Source: an uncultured SAR116 cluster alpha proteobacterium (lineage in GTDB: Bacteria > Pseudomonadota > Alphaproteobacteria > Puniceispirillales > Marisalimonadaceae). From it: a DNA stretch of 64,000 bases. The stretch spans positions 62,001 to 126,000 of the forward strand of contig CACNEF010000001.1 of assembly GCA_902619485.1 (NCBI GenBank). Reading direction: 5' to 3'. Numbering within the stretch: position 1 is the first letter of the stretch; each line of letters begins with the position of its first letter. This document shows positions 53,424 to 61,548 of the stretch, piece by piece. The notes beneath the pieces were generated by a model, which saw only the letters and a list, made by a program, of their open reading frames with translations, searched no databases and was not told the origin of the DNA. A program made the translations under genes and the position numbers.

Positions 53424-54596
53424 CTAAATAGCTTTTATTTCTCTCGGATTAATTAACACTATACTTAAAAATAAAATAGTTATGGGTATTGATGTATAAA
53501 ACATCATTATTTCCCATCCAAGATTATTGTGTAAACTACCTGCTAAAAAAGATCCCGAGGCAACAAAAATAAAGATAATAAAATCTGAAACACCTTGTAC
53601 TTTAGCTCTTTCTTCTGGTAAAGCTGATTTAGCTATTATGTCACTTCCTCCTATATAAAGAAAATTCCATCCTAAGCCGCATAAAAATAATGATATCCAA
53701 AAGTATTCAAGGGTTTGACCCATAATACTAATACAAATCGATAATATGTATAACAAAACACCCATCAACATAACTTTACGATTACCAAGAAAATTTATAA
53801 TTGATCCTGTGAAAAATGAAGGTGCAAACATAGCAATTACATGCCACTGAATTACTGTTGCACTTGCACTATCTCCCAATTTACAAACATTTACAATCTG
53901 TAAAGGAGTCGCCGTCATTATAAAACTCATTAAAGAATATCCAACTGACGCAGCTAAAATTGCAATAATGACTGTTTTACGAATTAAAATTTTACTTAAT
54001 GGCCTAATTAAATTTTTTACTGGCTTTGGTTTTTTTATTTTAACAAATATCAAGATCCCAAAATTAAATATTTGTATTAAAGCAGCACATAAATAAGTTG
54101 CTAAATAGATATAATCTGAGAAAAAATCAAAAGAGTATCTAGAAACTTCAGGCCCTACTATTGCAGCGATTAACCCTCCAGCTAAAACTAGGGATATAGC
54201 CTTACTTTTAAGTTTTATTGAAACATCATCTGCTGCGGCATAACGATAAAACTGTTGATTAGCTTGAGAAAAACCTAACAATATTGATCCAACTATAAAT
54301 AAAAAAAAGACCTTGTTAAAAATTGAGTAGGCCATTATCAAGCATCCGAAAAAGGCTGCCATTGCTCCAATTAAAAACATTGGCCTTCTTCCTATTTTTC
54401 CCATCAATAATGAAACAGGTATAAGAGTTATGGCAATTGTCAAAAATTGCAGTGACAATGGAAGGGTCGCGTAAGATGGATCTGTTGCTAATATAGACCC
54501 AACTAAACCAGTATTAATCATATTAATATTTGTGGTAGTTATAGATAACCCTTGTGCAACTGAAAGAACTAAAATATTTTTCTTTTCTTGTTCCAA
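53424..54596 (-). CDS. Major facilitator superfamily transporter
   Basis: A 390-residue protein with about twelve hydrophobic segments. The loop between helices 2 and 3, MGKIGRRPMFLIGA, is the MFS GxxxDRxGRR-like signature without the usual D. NFLGNRKVMLMGV marks the second half. Substrate and direction cannot be told. It stands alone, 3 bp from the moaA stop, convergent with it. Promoter region upstream is shared with the P1 peptidase gene. Confidence 0.85.
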   Translation of the reverse strand: MEQEKKNILVLSVAQGLSITTTNINMINTGLVGSILATDPSYATLPLSLQFLTIAITLIPVSLLMGKIGRRPMFLIGAMAAFFGCLIMAYSIFNKVFFLFIVGSILLGFSQANQQFYRYAAADDVSIKLKSKAISLVLAGGLIAAIVGPEVSRYSFDFFSDYIYLATYLCAALIQIFNFGILIFVKIKKPKPVKNLIRPLSKILIRKTVIIAILAASVGYSLMSFIMTATPLQIVNVCKLGDSASATVIQWHVIAMFAPSFFTGSIINFLGNRKVMLMGVLLYILSICISIMGQTLEYFWISLFLCGLGWNFLYIGGSDIIAKSALPEERAKVQGVSDFIIFIFVASGSFLAGSLHNNLGWEIMMFYTSIPITILFLSIVLINPREIKAI

Positions 54597-54678
54597 CTAC
54601 TTGTTGTCTTTATGAGATGATAATATTAACGTCATTTAATAATCATTCTAAATAAACTGTCATGGAGAGAGATTAATA

Positions 54679-55740
54679 ATGGATCCTGCCCCCGGAAATA
54701 AGAACCTTATTACAGATATACCTGGAATTCAAGTTGGTCATGCCGAAGATAATACAATTGGCACAGGCGTAACGGTCATAACCGGAGACAATCCTTTTTC
54801 AACTGCTGTAGATGTCAGAGGAGGTGGACCAGGCACAAGAGAAACAGATATGCTAAGTTTAGAAAATTCTATAGGACGTGCTGATGCGATTGTACTATCT
54901 GGTGGTTCTGCATTTGGCCTAGACGCTTGCTCAGAGGTTCAAGATTTATTAAGACAAGATAACAAAGGGTATAAAGTAGGTAAGGCTATTGTTCCACTTG
55001 TACCTGGAGCAGTAATTTTTGATCTTAATATAAATGATAAACCTTATGTGAACACAATTGGAGAATATTCTCCTTGGAGAATACTTGCAAACAAAGCGTA
55101 TAAATCCGCCAACACAGATTTTATTTTAGGTTCTTTTGGGGCAGGATGTGGTGCTACCACAGCCACTCTTAAAGGAGGACAAGGTTCTTCATCATGGTCA
55201 CAAACTTTTTCAAATGGTGAAAAATATACAGTTGGAGCAATTGTTATCAACAATGCCGTAGGAAACCCATTACTTAATGAAGGACCACATTTCTTATCTG
55301 CTCACTTGGAATTTGATAACGAATTCGGTGGATATGGAGCTAGTAATGATCTGTATGATAATATTTTAAGAGCAAAACGGTTACCACAATCAATTGGTAA
55401 AACTGAAATTTCCAATGACATTTCCAGTAACACAGTTATTGGGGTGGTAGCTACAGATGCACCTTTAACTCGTACAAACCTCAAAAGATTAGCTATTATG
55501 GCACATGATGGTATAGCAAGATCTCTAAGTCCTGCACATACTCCAATGGACGGAGACACAATATTTTCAATAACAACAAGTCACGATATAAAAAAACAAG
55601 TATTAGATAATGTAGATATATTAGCTCTTGGTTCAAGGGCAAGCGATTGCATTGCTAGAGCTTGTAACAGAGCTATATACGAAGCTGAGGCAGTTGGAAA
55701 TTCCAAACCTGGATGGAAAAACTTTTTTCAATCTAAGTGA
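54679..55740 (+). CDS. P1 family N-terminal-nucleophile peptidase (DmpA/ThnT type)
   Basis: A 353-residue hydrolase of family S58/P1. The segments DIPGIQVGHAED, GTGVTVI, DVRGGGPGTRETD and LSGGSAFGLDA are family hallmarks. The self-cleavage site is probably N251-T252 in SSNTVIGVVATDAPL, so threonine would be the nucleophile, as in ThnT, rather than serine as in DmpA. It is likely an aminopeptidase or amidase in the cytosol. The start at ATG 54679 follows a GGAGAGAG ribosome site. Confidence 0.88.
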   Translation: MDPAPGNKNLITDIPGIQVGHAEDNTIGTGVTVITGDNPFSTAVDVRGGGPGTRETDMLSLENSIGRADAIVLSGGSAFGLDACSEVQDLLRQDNKGYKVGKAIVPLVPGAVIFDLNINDKPYVNTIGEYSPWRILANKAYKSANTDFILGSFGAGCGATTATLKGGQGSSSWSQTFSNGEKYTVGAIVINNAVGNPLLNEGPHFLSAHLEFDNEFGGYGASNDLYDNILRAKRLPQSIGKTEISNDISSNTVIGVVATDAPLTRTNLKRLAIMAHDGIARSLSPAHTPMDGDTIFSITTSHDIKKQVLDNVDILALGSRASDCIARACNRAIYEAEAVGNSKPGWKNFFQSK

Positions 55741-55747
55741 TTGTCTA

Positions 55748-56539
55748 TTAAATTTTAATGTTTAGAGCCTCAGCTTTCTTTTTCAAACGTAAATAAAAAA
55801 TTGAAGCAAACGGAATACTTATTAAGTATGCACATACTAAAATTATAAACCCCTTTATTGGATTACTTATGATTGCATTACTAAGTACAGCTAGAATTAT
55901 TAATAAAGGAATCACAAAAGATTTTGGTATTTGAAAAACTTTCCCAGAAAAAGTGGGTAAATTACTTACCATTGCAATTGAGATAAAGCCAATCCATAGT
56001 GCAATTATATCAAAAGACTTTAAATTGTATGACATTAAAAACTCGTCAATAGCAATAGGAAACAACATTAAAAAAGCTGCAGCAGGTGTAGGAACACCAG
56101 TAAAATAATTCTTTGCATAATTAGGTCTTTCAGATAACTCTGAATTAAACCTAGCTAATCTTAGAGCAGAACAAATGACATACAAAACTATTACAATCCA
56201 AAAAAAATTACCTTGAGGTTTATCCATCCATAAATAAATAGAAAATGCTGGCACAGCTCCAAAAACAACAAAATCAGAAAGTGAGTCAAGGTGCATACCA
56301 AATTCACTTGTTGATTTTAAAAGTCTAGCTACTCTTCCATCTAACATATCAAAAACAGAAGCAATTATTATCATTATAATAACATTATCCCAATTATTGA
56401 ATATTGCCTGATACATCGCCTGTAAACCAAAGATCAAAGCGCATATCGTTAGAAAATTAGGTAGCATCCAAATTACAGAAAAACGTCTTGGTCTATTTTG
56501 TAATGCTTTTTTGGCAAGTTTAATGCCTCTATTTTTCAT
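55748..56539 (-). CDS. pssA: CDP-diacylglycerol-serine O-phosphatidyltransferase PssA
   Basis: An inner-membrane enzyme that makes phosphatidylserine. The CDP-alcohol phosphotransferase motif DGx2ARx8Gx3Dx3D is DGRVARLLKSTSEFGMHLDSLSD, complete. Eight or so hydrophobic helices follow. Length 263 residues. It overlaps the end of psd by 11 bp on the same strand, forming the classical psd-pssA operon for phosphatidylethanolamine synthesis. Confidence 0.93.
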   Translation of the reverse strand: MKNRGIKLAKKALQNRPRRFSVIWMLPNFLTICALIFGLQAMYQAIFNNWDNVIIMIIIASVFDMLDGRVARLLKSTSEFGMHLDSLSDFVVFGAVPAFSIYLWMDKPQGNFFWIVIVLYVICSALRLARFNSELSERPNYAKNYFTGVPTPAAAFLMLFPIAIDEFLMSYNLKSFDIIALWIGFISIAMVSNLPTFSGKVFQIPKSFVIPLLIILAVLSNAIISNPIKGFIILVCAYLISIPFASIFYLRLKKKAEALNIKI

Positions 56540-57254
56540 CTGTAATTTCCTTTACAGGTTTAGCATTTTTACTAAAGTCACCAATAATAGTTTCACCCGC
56601 AATCATTTTTTGGTCTTTTAAGACCATGACAGAAACTTCTGATGGAAAATAGATATCAACCCTACTTCCAAATCTTATTAGGCCAAATATTTGTCCAGCT
56701 TTAAGTGAATTACCAATATCAACGTCACAAATAATTCTTCTGGCAACCAAGCCTGCAATTTGAACAAATGCTATCTTTTTTCCGTTTTCTGTATCCATAT
56801 TAAGAATAAGTCTTTCATTTTCGTTAGATGCTTTATCCAAACTTGCGTTGAAAAATGAACCTGGAACATATTTTTTATATGTAATTCGGCCTAACATTGG
56901 TGATCTATTCACGTGAACATCAAATACATTCATAAAAATACAAATTCTTTTCCATTTTCCTTCAGGTAATCCTATTTCTTCAGAAGGGTTTATTTCTGAA
57001 ATTTCTATAACTCTCCCATCAGCCGGGGATATTATTAGATTATTGACATTTGAACCTGATAATATTGGTGTAATTCTTGGAGGATTTCTAAAAAAATATA
57101 TACACCAAAGTGTTAGTACAATTCCAATAAAATATAATGGACTCCATAACCACCCAATAATAATAGTCAATATAAAAAACAAGGCAATAAATGGAGTGCC
57201 TGCAGGATGAATTGGAGTTAAAATAGACGTTTTGATAGAATCAATAATGTTCAT
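56529..57254 (-). CDS. psd: Phosphatidylserine decarboxylase proenzyme Psd
   Basis: A pyruvoyl-dependent decarboxylase that makes phosphatidylethanolamine. It has an N-terminal membrane segment, SPADGRVIEI, IFMNVFDVHVNRSPM, and the self-cleavage site GLIRFGSRVDIYFP (Gly-Ser bond in FGS). It is the short bacterial form of 241 residues. The pyruvoyl group arises at that serine. It is the upstream gene of the psd-pssA pair. Confidence 0.93.
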   Translation of the reverse strand: MNIIDSIKTSILTPIHPAGTPFIALFFILTIIIGWLWSPLYFIGIVLTLWCIYFFRNPPRITPILSGSNVNNLIISPADGRVIEISEINPSEEIGLPEGKWKRICIFMNVFDVHVNRSPMLGRITYKKYVPGSFFNASLDKASNENERLILNMDTENGKKIAFVQIAGLVARRIICDVDIGNSLKAGQIFGLIRFGSRVDIYFPSEVSVMVLKDQKMIAGETIIGDFSKNAKPVKEITDEK

Positions 57255-57383
57255 TTTTTTTTCCTATAAAATTTTTATTATGAAATTACACTTAAAATAT
57301 AGCTTCAATTCAAAAAAATGTTATCATATATGAATGTATATATTAATACAATAAAGATAGTTAATTGAGAATCGGATAAAAAG

Positions 57384-57668
57384 TTGAGTAAAATTAAAGA
57401 AAGAAAACTTAATTCCATCAAATCAGAGATGGAGGAAATTAAGAAATTTATAGTTTCAAGTAATGACTTAGGTAAATCTGAACAAAATGAAATACATTAT
57501 TCTAATAATAATGAGGATACTCTGACATTAACTAAAATCATTAATAAAGAAAATGAGTTAGATAATGAAAATAACTTAGTTGAAATTAAAAAAGAATTAA
57601 AAGATTTAAAAAAGGCAATTGATATAAATAAAAACCTTCTAAATCAGATTTTATTAAAAATTAAATAG
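57384..57668 (+). CDS. Small charged coiled-coil protein, unknown function
   Basis: A 94-residue protein beginning with TTG 57384, rich in lysine, glutamate and asparagine. It has heptad-like stretches at both ends (LNSIKSEMEEIKKFIVSS and LVEIKKELKDLKKAIDINKNLLNQILLKIK), suggesting a coiled coil. No signal, membrane segment or known motif. It lies upstream of the Ig-repeat gene with a 140-bp gap that holds that gene's promoter. Start choice and existence rest on codon use and the coiled-coil pattern only. Confidence 0.6.
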   Translation: MSKIKERKLNSIKSEMEEIKKFIVSSNDLGKSEQNEIHYSNNNEDTLTLTKIINKENELDNENNLVEIKKELKDLKKAIDINKNLLNQILLKIK

Positions 57669-57808
57669 ATTTATTATATGAATATCTTATTTTTGATTAA
57701 TTTAGTTAACTTAACTTACTATAATGATTTAGTGAATTAAAAAAACTGTTTCTTTTTTAGTTCTGTGATATATATTGTGTGCTAGTTATTAAGTTAGTGG
57801 AGGTTTAA

Positions 57809-58984
57809 ATGCGTTTTATTAGAGACAATCTCTTACTATTGACACTTTGTGCAATGGTTGGAATTGCAACGCTTGATTCCAAAAATGTTTTAGCAGGTGG
57901 TGATCCTTCAATTAAGGATAGTAAAGTAAAAAAACAAAAGAGTAATATTAAACAACATGATCATGATAAAATCTATGTTGATAAACAAAAAAAATTATCA
58001 TCTACCGATAAAAAAAATATATCAGATAATAATTCTGCAACTACCGATAATAATTTAAATAAGGATGAAAATTTAGAAAATGCTGGCTTTGCAGCTATAG
58101 AAGATGTTCCTTTGATTATTGATCTTTCCTCAGTAACTGATTCAGATGGAATGGGTTCAGTGAGTGTTCAATGGCAAATTTCTTCAGATAATAAAAAATG
58201 GACAAATATAAGTGGTGCAACCAACCAATCATTTACACCAAGGGAGATTCATGTTGGTAATAGACTAAGAGTTGCTATTTCTTATGTTGATGGTCAAGGA
58301 AATTTAGAACCACTCTTAAGTCCCCCATCTACACCAGTAAGAAATGTAAATGATAAACCTACAGGATCAGCTCGTTTAATTGGATCAGCTGTTGAAGATA
58401 GCGCCCTAGTTGTAGATACTTCAAGTATTGCTGATGAAGATGGTATTGGTGGATTTGATATCACATGGCAAAGATCTTCTTCGAAGTCTTCATGGGAAGC
58501 ATACCCTACTGCTCAAAATGAAGTTCTAAGATTGACTCAAAGTCAAGTTGGATACTCATATAGAGCTGTTGTATCTTATGTTGATTCTCATGGCACAAGA
58601 GAAGTTCTTTATACAAGCCCTTCTGAAACGATTGACAATTTAGATGACCCTGTACAAGGAGAAGTTACGATTACAGGTGAACCAAAAGAGGGCGTTACTC
58701 TAAGAGCTTTATCTGATTCTCTATCAGATGAAGACGGAATTGCTTCAATATCAATAAGCTGGGAAACGTCAAAAGATGGAAGAAATTGGCTTGGTCTAAA
58801 TAGCCTCAGTGGTCCTATTCTTCAATTAAATCAATCTTTAGTTGGTTCACAAGTAAGAGCAAGAGTGGCAGTAGTTGATAATTTTGGTATTGAGACTAAC
58901 TTATATAGTCAAGCTACTAGAACAGTTGAAAATGTTAATAATAAACCTTCTGGTAGAATTGTAATCAGAAGAGTTGGTCAATAA
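57809..58984 (+). CDS. Secreted protein with three Ig-like repeats
   Basis: A signal peptide (about 1-29, ending VLAGG) and a lysine-rich linker lead into three repeats of about 90-95 residues: 92-182, 185-279 and 284-378. Each shows S/L-x-D-x-DG-(I/M)-(G/A) near its start, a central W-x-(S/T)-S, (V)G-x-x-x-R(V/A) and (Y/V)VD-x-x-G. These are the Ig/cadherin-like repeats usually found in tens of copies in giant RTX-type adhesins. Here three copies form a whole 391-residue protein. The strong GGAGG ribosome site at 57799-57803 supports the start. The role may be in a surface or periplasmic binding layer. Function unknown. Confidence 0.78.
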   Translation: MRFIRDNLLLLTLCAMVGIATLDSKNVLAGGDPSIKDSKVKKQKSNIKQHDHDKIYVDKQKKLSSTDKKNISDNNSATTDNNLNKDENLENAGFAAIEDVPLIIDLSSVTDSDGMGSVSVQWQISSDNKKWTNISGATNQSFTPREIHVGNRLRVAISYVDGQGNLEPLLSPPSTPVRNVNDKPTGSARLIGSAVEDSALVVDTSSIADEDGIGGFDITWQRSSSKSSWEAYPTAQNEVLRLTQSQVGYSYRAVVSYVDSHGTREVLYTSPSETIDNLDDPVQGEVTITGEPKEGVTLRALSDSLSDEDGIASISISWETSKDGRNWLGLNSLSGPILQLNQSLVGSQVRARVAVVDNFGIETNLYSQATRTVENVNNKPSGRIVIRRVGQ

Positions 58985-59008
58985 TTTTTATTTAATGGAG
59001 CTGAATTT

Positions 59009-59284
59009 ATGAAGCATAAACCTAGTGCTAATAAGTCATCGTGCAAGGTAATTTCTTTTAAAAATTATAAAGATAAAAAAGTAAAGAACGTTTCATCAAC
59101 AATAGCTGCAATTATCGCAATTAATATTGATCACCCATCAGATACAACTCCAGAGGATTTTTTCATAAATGAAATTGAATCTATTGAAAATATTGAAGTT
59201 CTAGCTTTCGAAGATGCCTTAGAGAATAAAAATAAAGGTATGTCTTCAACTGATGCACAAAACAATGCATCAAATGATGCATAA
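59009..59284 (+). CDS. Small hypothetical protein downstream of Ig-repeat gene
   Basis: A 91-residue protein with a basic N-terminal part (SCKVISFKNYKDKKVKNV), a short hydrophobic patch (TIAAIIAINI) and an acidic C-terminus (EIESIENIEVLAFEDALENKNKG). A GGAG ribosome site precedes the ATG. It lies 24 bp after the Ig-repeat gene, so the two are probably co-transcribed. I do not recognise it. It has no cleavable signal, so it would remain in the cytosol or at the inner membrane. Confidence 0.6.
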   Translation: MKHKPSANKSSCKVISFKNYKDKKVKNVSSTIAAIIAINIDHPSDTTPEDFFINEIESIENIEVLAFEDALENKNKGMSSTDAQNNASNDA

Positions 59285-59291
59285 CTATTTT

Positions 59292-59894
59292 TTAATTTAG
59301 TTTATTAACCTTATTAACTAACTTCCAAATCTGTGGCAAAACCAGTGCGGCTAGAATTAGCTTATATAAATCACCAACAATAAAAGGTTTTAGACCATTA
59401 ATTATTGCAAAATCAAAACCTTTTAAAATGCTAAGTTGAAAAACGCCACAAGTATAAATGACAATCAATCCTATTAACATTGCAAAAACAGATTTAAAAT
59501 GCTGTTTTCCCCATCCTCTATCTGCAAGCTCTCCTATTATTATTGAAGCAAATAAAAATCCAAAAAGGAACCCTCCCGTTGGACCAAGTAAATATGGCAA
59601 ACCTCCTCCAAAAGCAAATACTGGAATTCCTAACATTCCTTGAAATAAATATAAACTTACAGCGGCAACAGAAATATTTCTTCCACATAACATTGCAATC
59701 ATTAGAACAGCTAAAGGTTGCAAAGTCATTGGCACTGGATACAAATCCACTTTAATTTTTGCAGATAATATTAATAAAAAACTACAAATAACAATAGTAA
59801 TAAAACTAGTTAATTGAGAGAAATGTTCTTTAGCACTATTTTTTAACATAAGAGTTTCTATCCAACTAATCCTTGATATTTTAATGCTATTCAT
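59292..59894 (-). CDS. bioY: Biotin transporter BioY
   Basis: The substrate-binding S component of an ECF biotin importer. The hydrophobic helices hold the family segments KIKVDLYPVPMTLQPLAVLMIAMLCG, LYLFQGMLGIPVFAFGGGLPYLLGPTGGFLFGFL, and KPFIVGDLYKLILAALVLPQIW. Length 200 residues. No biotin synthesis or ECF energising genes are next to it; BioY can work alone or with an ECF module elsewhere. It suggests the organism takes up biotin rather than relying only on synthesis. Confidence 0.9.
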   Translation of the reverse strand: MNSIKISRISWIETLMLKNSAKEHFSQLTSFITIVICSFLLILSAKIKVDLYPVPMTLQPLAVLMIAMLCGRNISVAAVSLYLFQGMLGIPVFAFGGGLPYLLGPTGGFLFGFLFASIIIGELADRGWGKQHFKSVFAMLIGLIVIYTCGVFQLSILKGFDFAIINGLKPFIVGDLYKLILAALVLPQIWKLVNKVNKLN

Positions 59895-59995
59895 AATGAA
59901 ATACCTTTTAAAATTAAGTCTAAATAATTAATATAATATAAAGTGTATATATCATAAATTATTTTTTTTAAAATTATATTTTATAAGGTTATGAA

Positions 59996-60949
59996 ATGAA
60001 CGACGTAGATGACATTCTTACACCAACAAGTCTTTGGTTAAAACAAAAAAGACGGATTGCTCTTGCTACTGTGATTTCAACATGGGGCAGTTCACCAAGA
60101 CCTGTAGGCGGTCAAATGGCAATTGACGAAAATGGTGAAATAATAGGCTCAGTCTCTGGTGGATGTATTGAAGGCTCAGTAATTTCTGAGGGTATTAACT
60201 CAATAAATGACGGTAAATCAAGAATAAAAGATTATGGTATCTCAAATGATATGGCTTGGGAAGTTGGGTTAGCATGTGGTGGTGAGCTAAAGGTCCTTAT
60301 CCAACCTCTGAATTTGGAGGATGAAATTGTTTATTCAATTGTAGATAGCATAAAAAGAAGAGAAGTTGTAAAATTAAAAATTGATTGTACAACTGGCTAC
60401 AGAAAAATAGACAATACAATAGGCAACCAGATAAGTCACTTTGATAGATCAAAGAATGAATTTATTCATATAATTGATCCTAAACCTAGACTATTTATTG
60501 TTGGAGCCGTTCATATTGCGCAAGCACTTGTTTCATTAGCTGAAGTAGCTGATTATGAAATTATATTAATCGATCCTAGGGATCATTTTGCAACAGAAGA
60601 CAGATTCCCAAACTGTAAAATAATAAATGAATGGCCAGATGAAGCTCTTTCAAGGTTTCATTTAGACAAATCTTCACATTTAGTAACACTTACACATGAT
60701 CCTAAAATTGATGACTTAGCTTTAAGTTATTGTATGAAAAAGAATTTTGGATATATAGGATCACTAGGAAGCAAAAAAACTCATAGTAAAAGATGTGAAA
60801 GATTACTTGAGAAAGGCTTTAATAATGAAGAATTATCTAAAATTCATGCACCAATAGGTTTGGATATCATGGCCAAAACACCTGCAGAGATAGCTACGTC
60901 AATATTAGCAGAAGTAATAAATTATAGACGAATCAAACATGACAAATGA
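59996..60949 (+). CDS. xdhC: XdhC/CoxI family molybdenum-enzyme maturation protein
   Basis: A cytosolic factor that helps insert sulfurated molybdenum cofactor into xanthine-dehydrogenase-type enzymes. N-terminal TWGSSPRPVGGQMAI and SGGCIEGSV are family signatures, and the C-terminal Rossmann domain has FIVGAVHIAQALVSLAEVADYEIILIDPRDHF and IGSLGSKKTHSKR. Length 317 residues. It overlaps mocA by 11 bp. No molybdo-hydroxylase is in the window, although a CoxG-like gene and moaA are. Confidence 0.9.
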   Translation: MNDVDDILTPTSLWLKQKRRIALATVISTWGSSPRPVGGQMAIDENGEIIGSVSGGCIEGSVISEGINSINDGKSRIKDYGISNDMAWEVGLACGGELKVLIQPLNLEDEIVYSIVDSIKRREVVKLKIDCTTGYRKIDNTIGNQISHFDRSKNEFIHIIDPKPRLFIVGAVHIAQALVSLAEVADYEIILIDPRDHFATEDRFPNCKIINEWPDEALSRFHLDKSSHLVTLTHDPKIDDLALSYCMKKNFGYIGSLGSKKTHSKRCERLLEKGFNNEELSKIHAPIGLDIMAKTPAEIATSILAEVINYRRIKHDK

Positions 60950-61547
60950 CAAAAACGCCAATAAAATCAAGAAAATTGTTCTAGCTGCAGGTGAAAGTAA
61001 ACGTTTTGGAGATAAAAACAAACTTTCAGAAATGATCAATAACAAACCTATAATTAATCATGTTTTGGATACATTATTTGAAATATTTGATTACTCAGAA
61101 TTGATTGTAATAATAGGACATGAACATAAATTAATTAAAAATTTAATATTTAATAAAGACATCAAAATATTAGAAAATATAGATTATAAAAAAGGTATTG
61201 GAACTTCAATTGCATTAGGAGTGAATTATTTAGAAAGATATATTGATGGAGTAATGATTATCCCAGCAGATATGCCATATTTAAATTCTAAAGACCTTTT
61301 TAATTTGGAAAAAAAATTTATTGAACTTCATTGTGAAAAAGTAGTTATGCCTGAATATAATTCTAAAATTGGCAATCCTGTCATTTTGCCAAGAAGTTAT
61401 TTTAATATTTTAAAAAGTCTCAAAAATGATTTTGGAGCCAAATCACTAATTAAAAAGAAAGATATAATTACTTTAAAGACTGGATTTGGAACAATTTTTG
61501 ATATTGACACAAGAGATCAGTTAACTAAAACAAAACTAAATTTTTAA
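60939..61547 (+). CDS. mocA: Molybdenum cofactor nucleotidyltransferase (MocA-like)
   Basis: An NTP-transferase of the MobA/MocA group. The nucleotide-binding loop is VLAAGESKRFGDKNKLSEMINNKPI and the metal-binding segment MIIPADMPYLNSKDL. Length 202 residues. The overlap with xdhC suggests it makes the CTP- or GTP-linked cofactor used by the same target enzyme; CTP (MocA) is favoured because XdhC-linked enzymes use the cytosine dinucleotide form. It converges on typA with 2 bp between. Confidence 0.85.
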   Translation: MTNDKNANKIKKIVLAAGESKRFGDKNKLSEMINNKPIINHVLDTLFEIFDYSELIVIIGHEHKLIKNLIFNKDIKILENIDYKKGIGTSIALGVNYLERYIDGVMIIPADMPYLNSKDLFNLEKKFIELHCEKVVMPEYNSKIGNPVILPRSYFNILKSLKNDFGAKSLIKKKDIITLKTGFGTIFDIDTRDQLTKTKLNF

Positions 61548-61548
61548 T

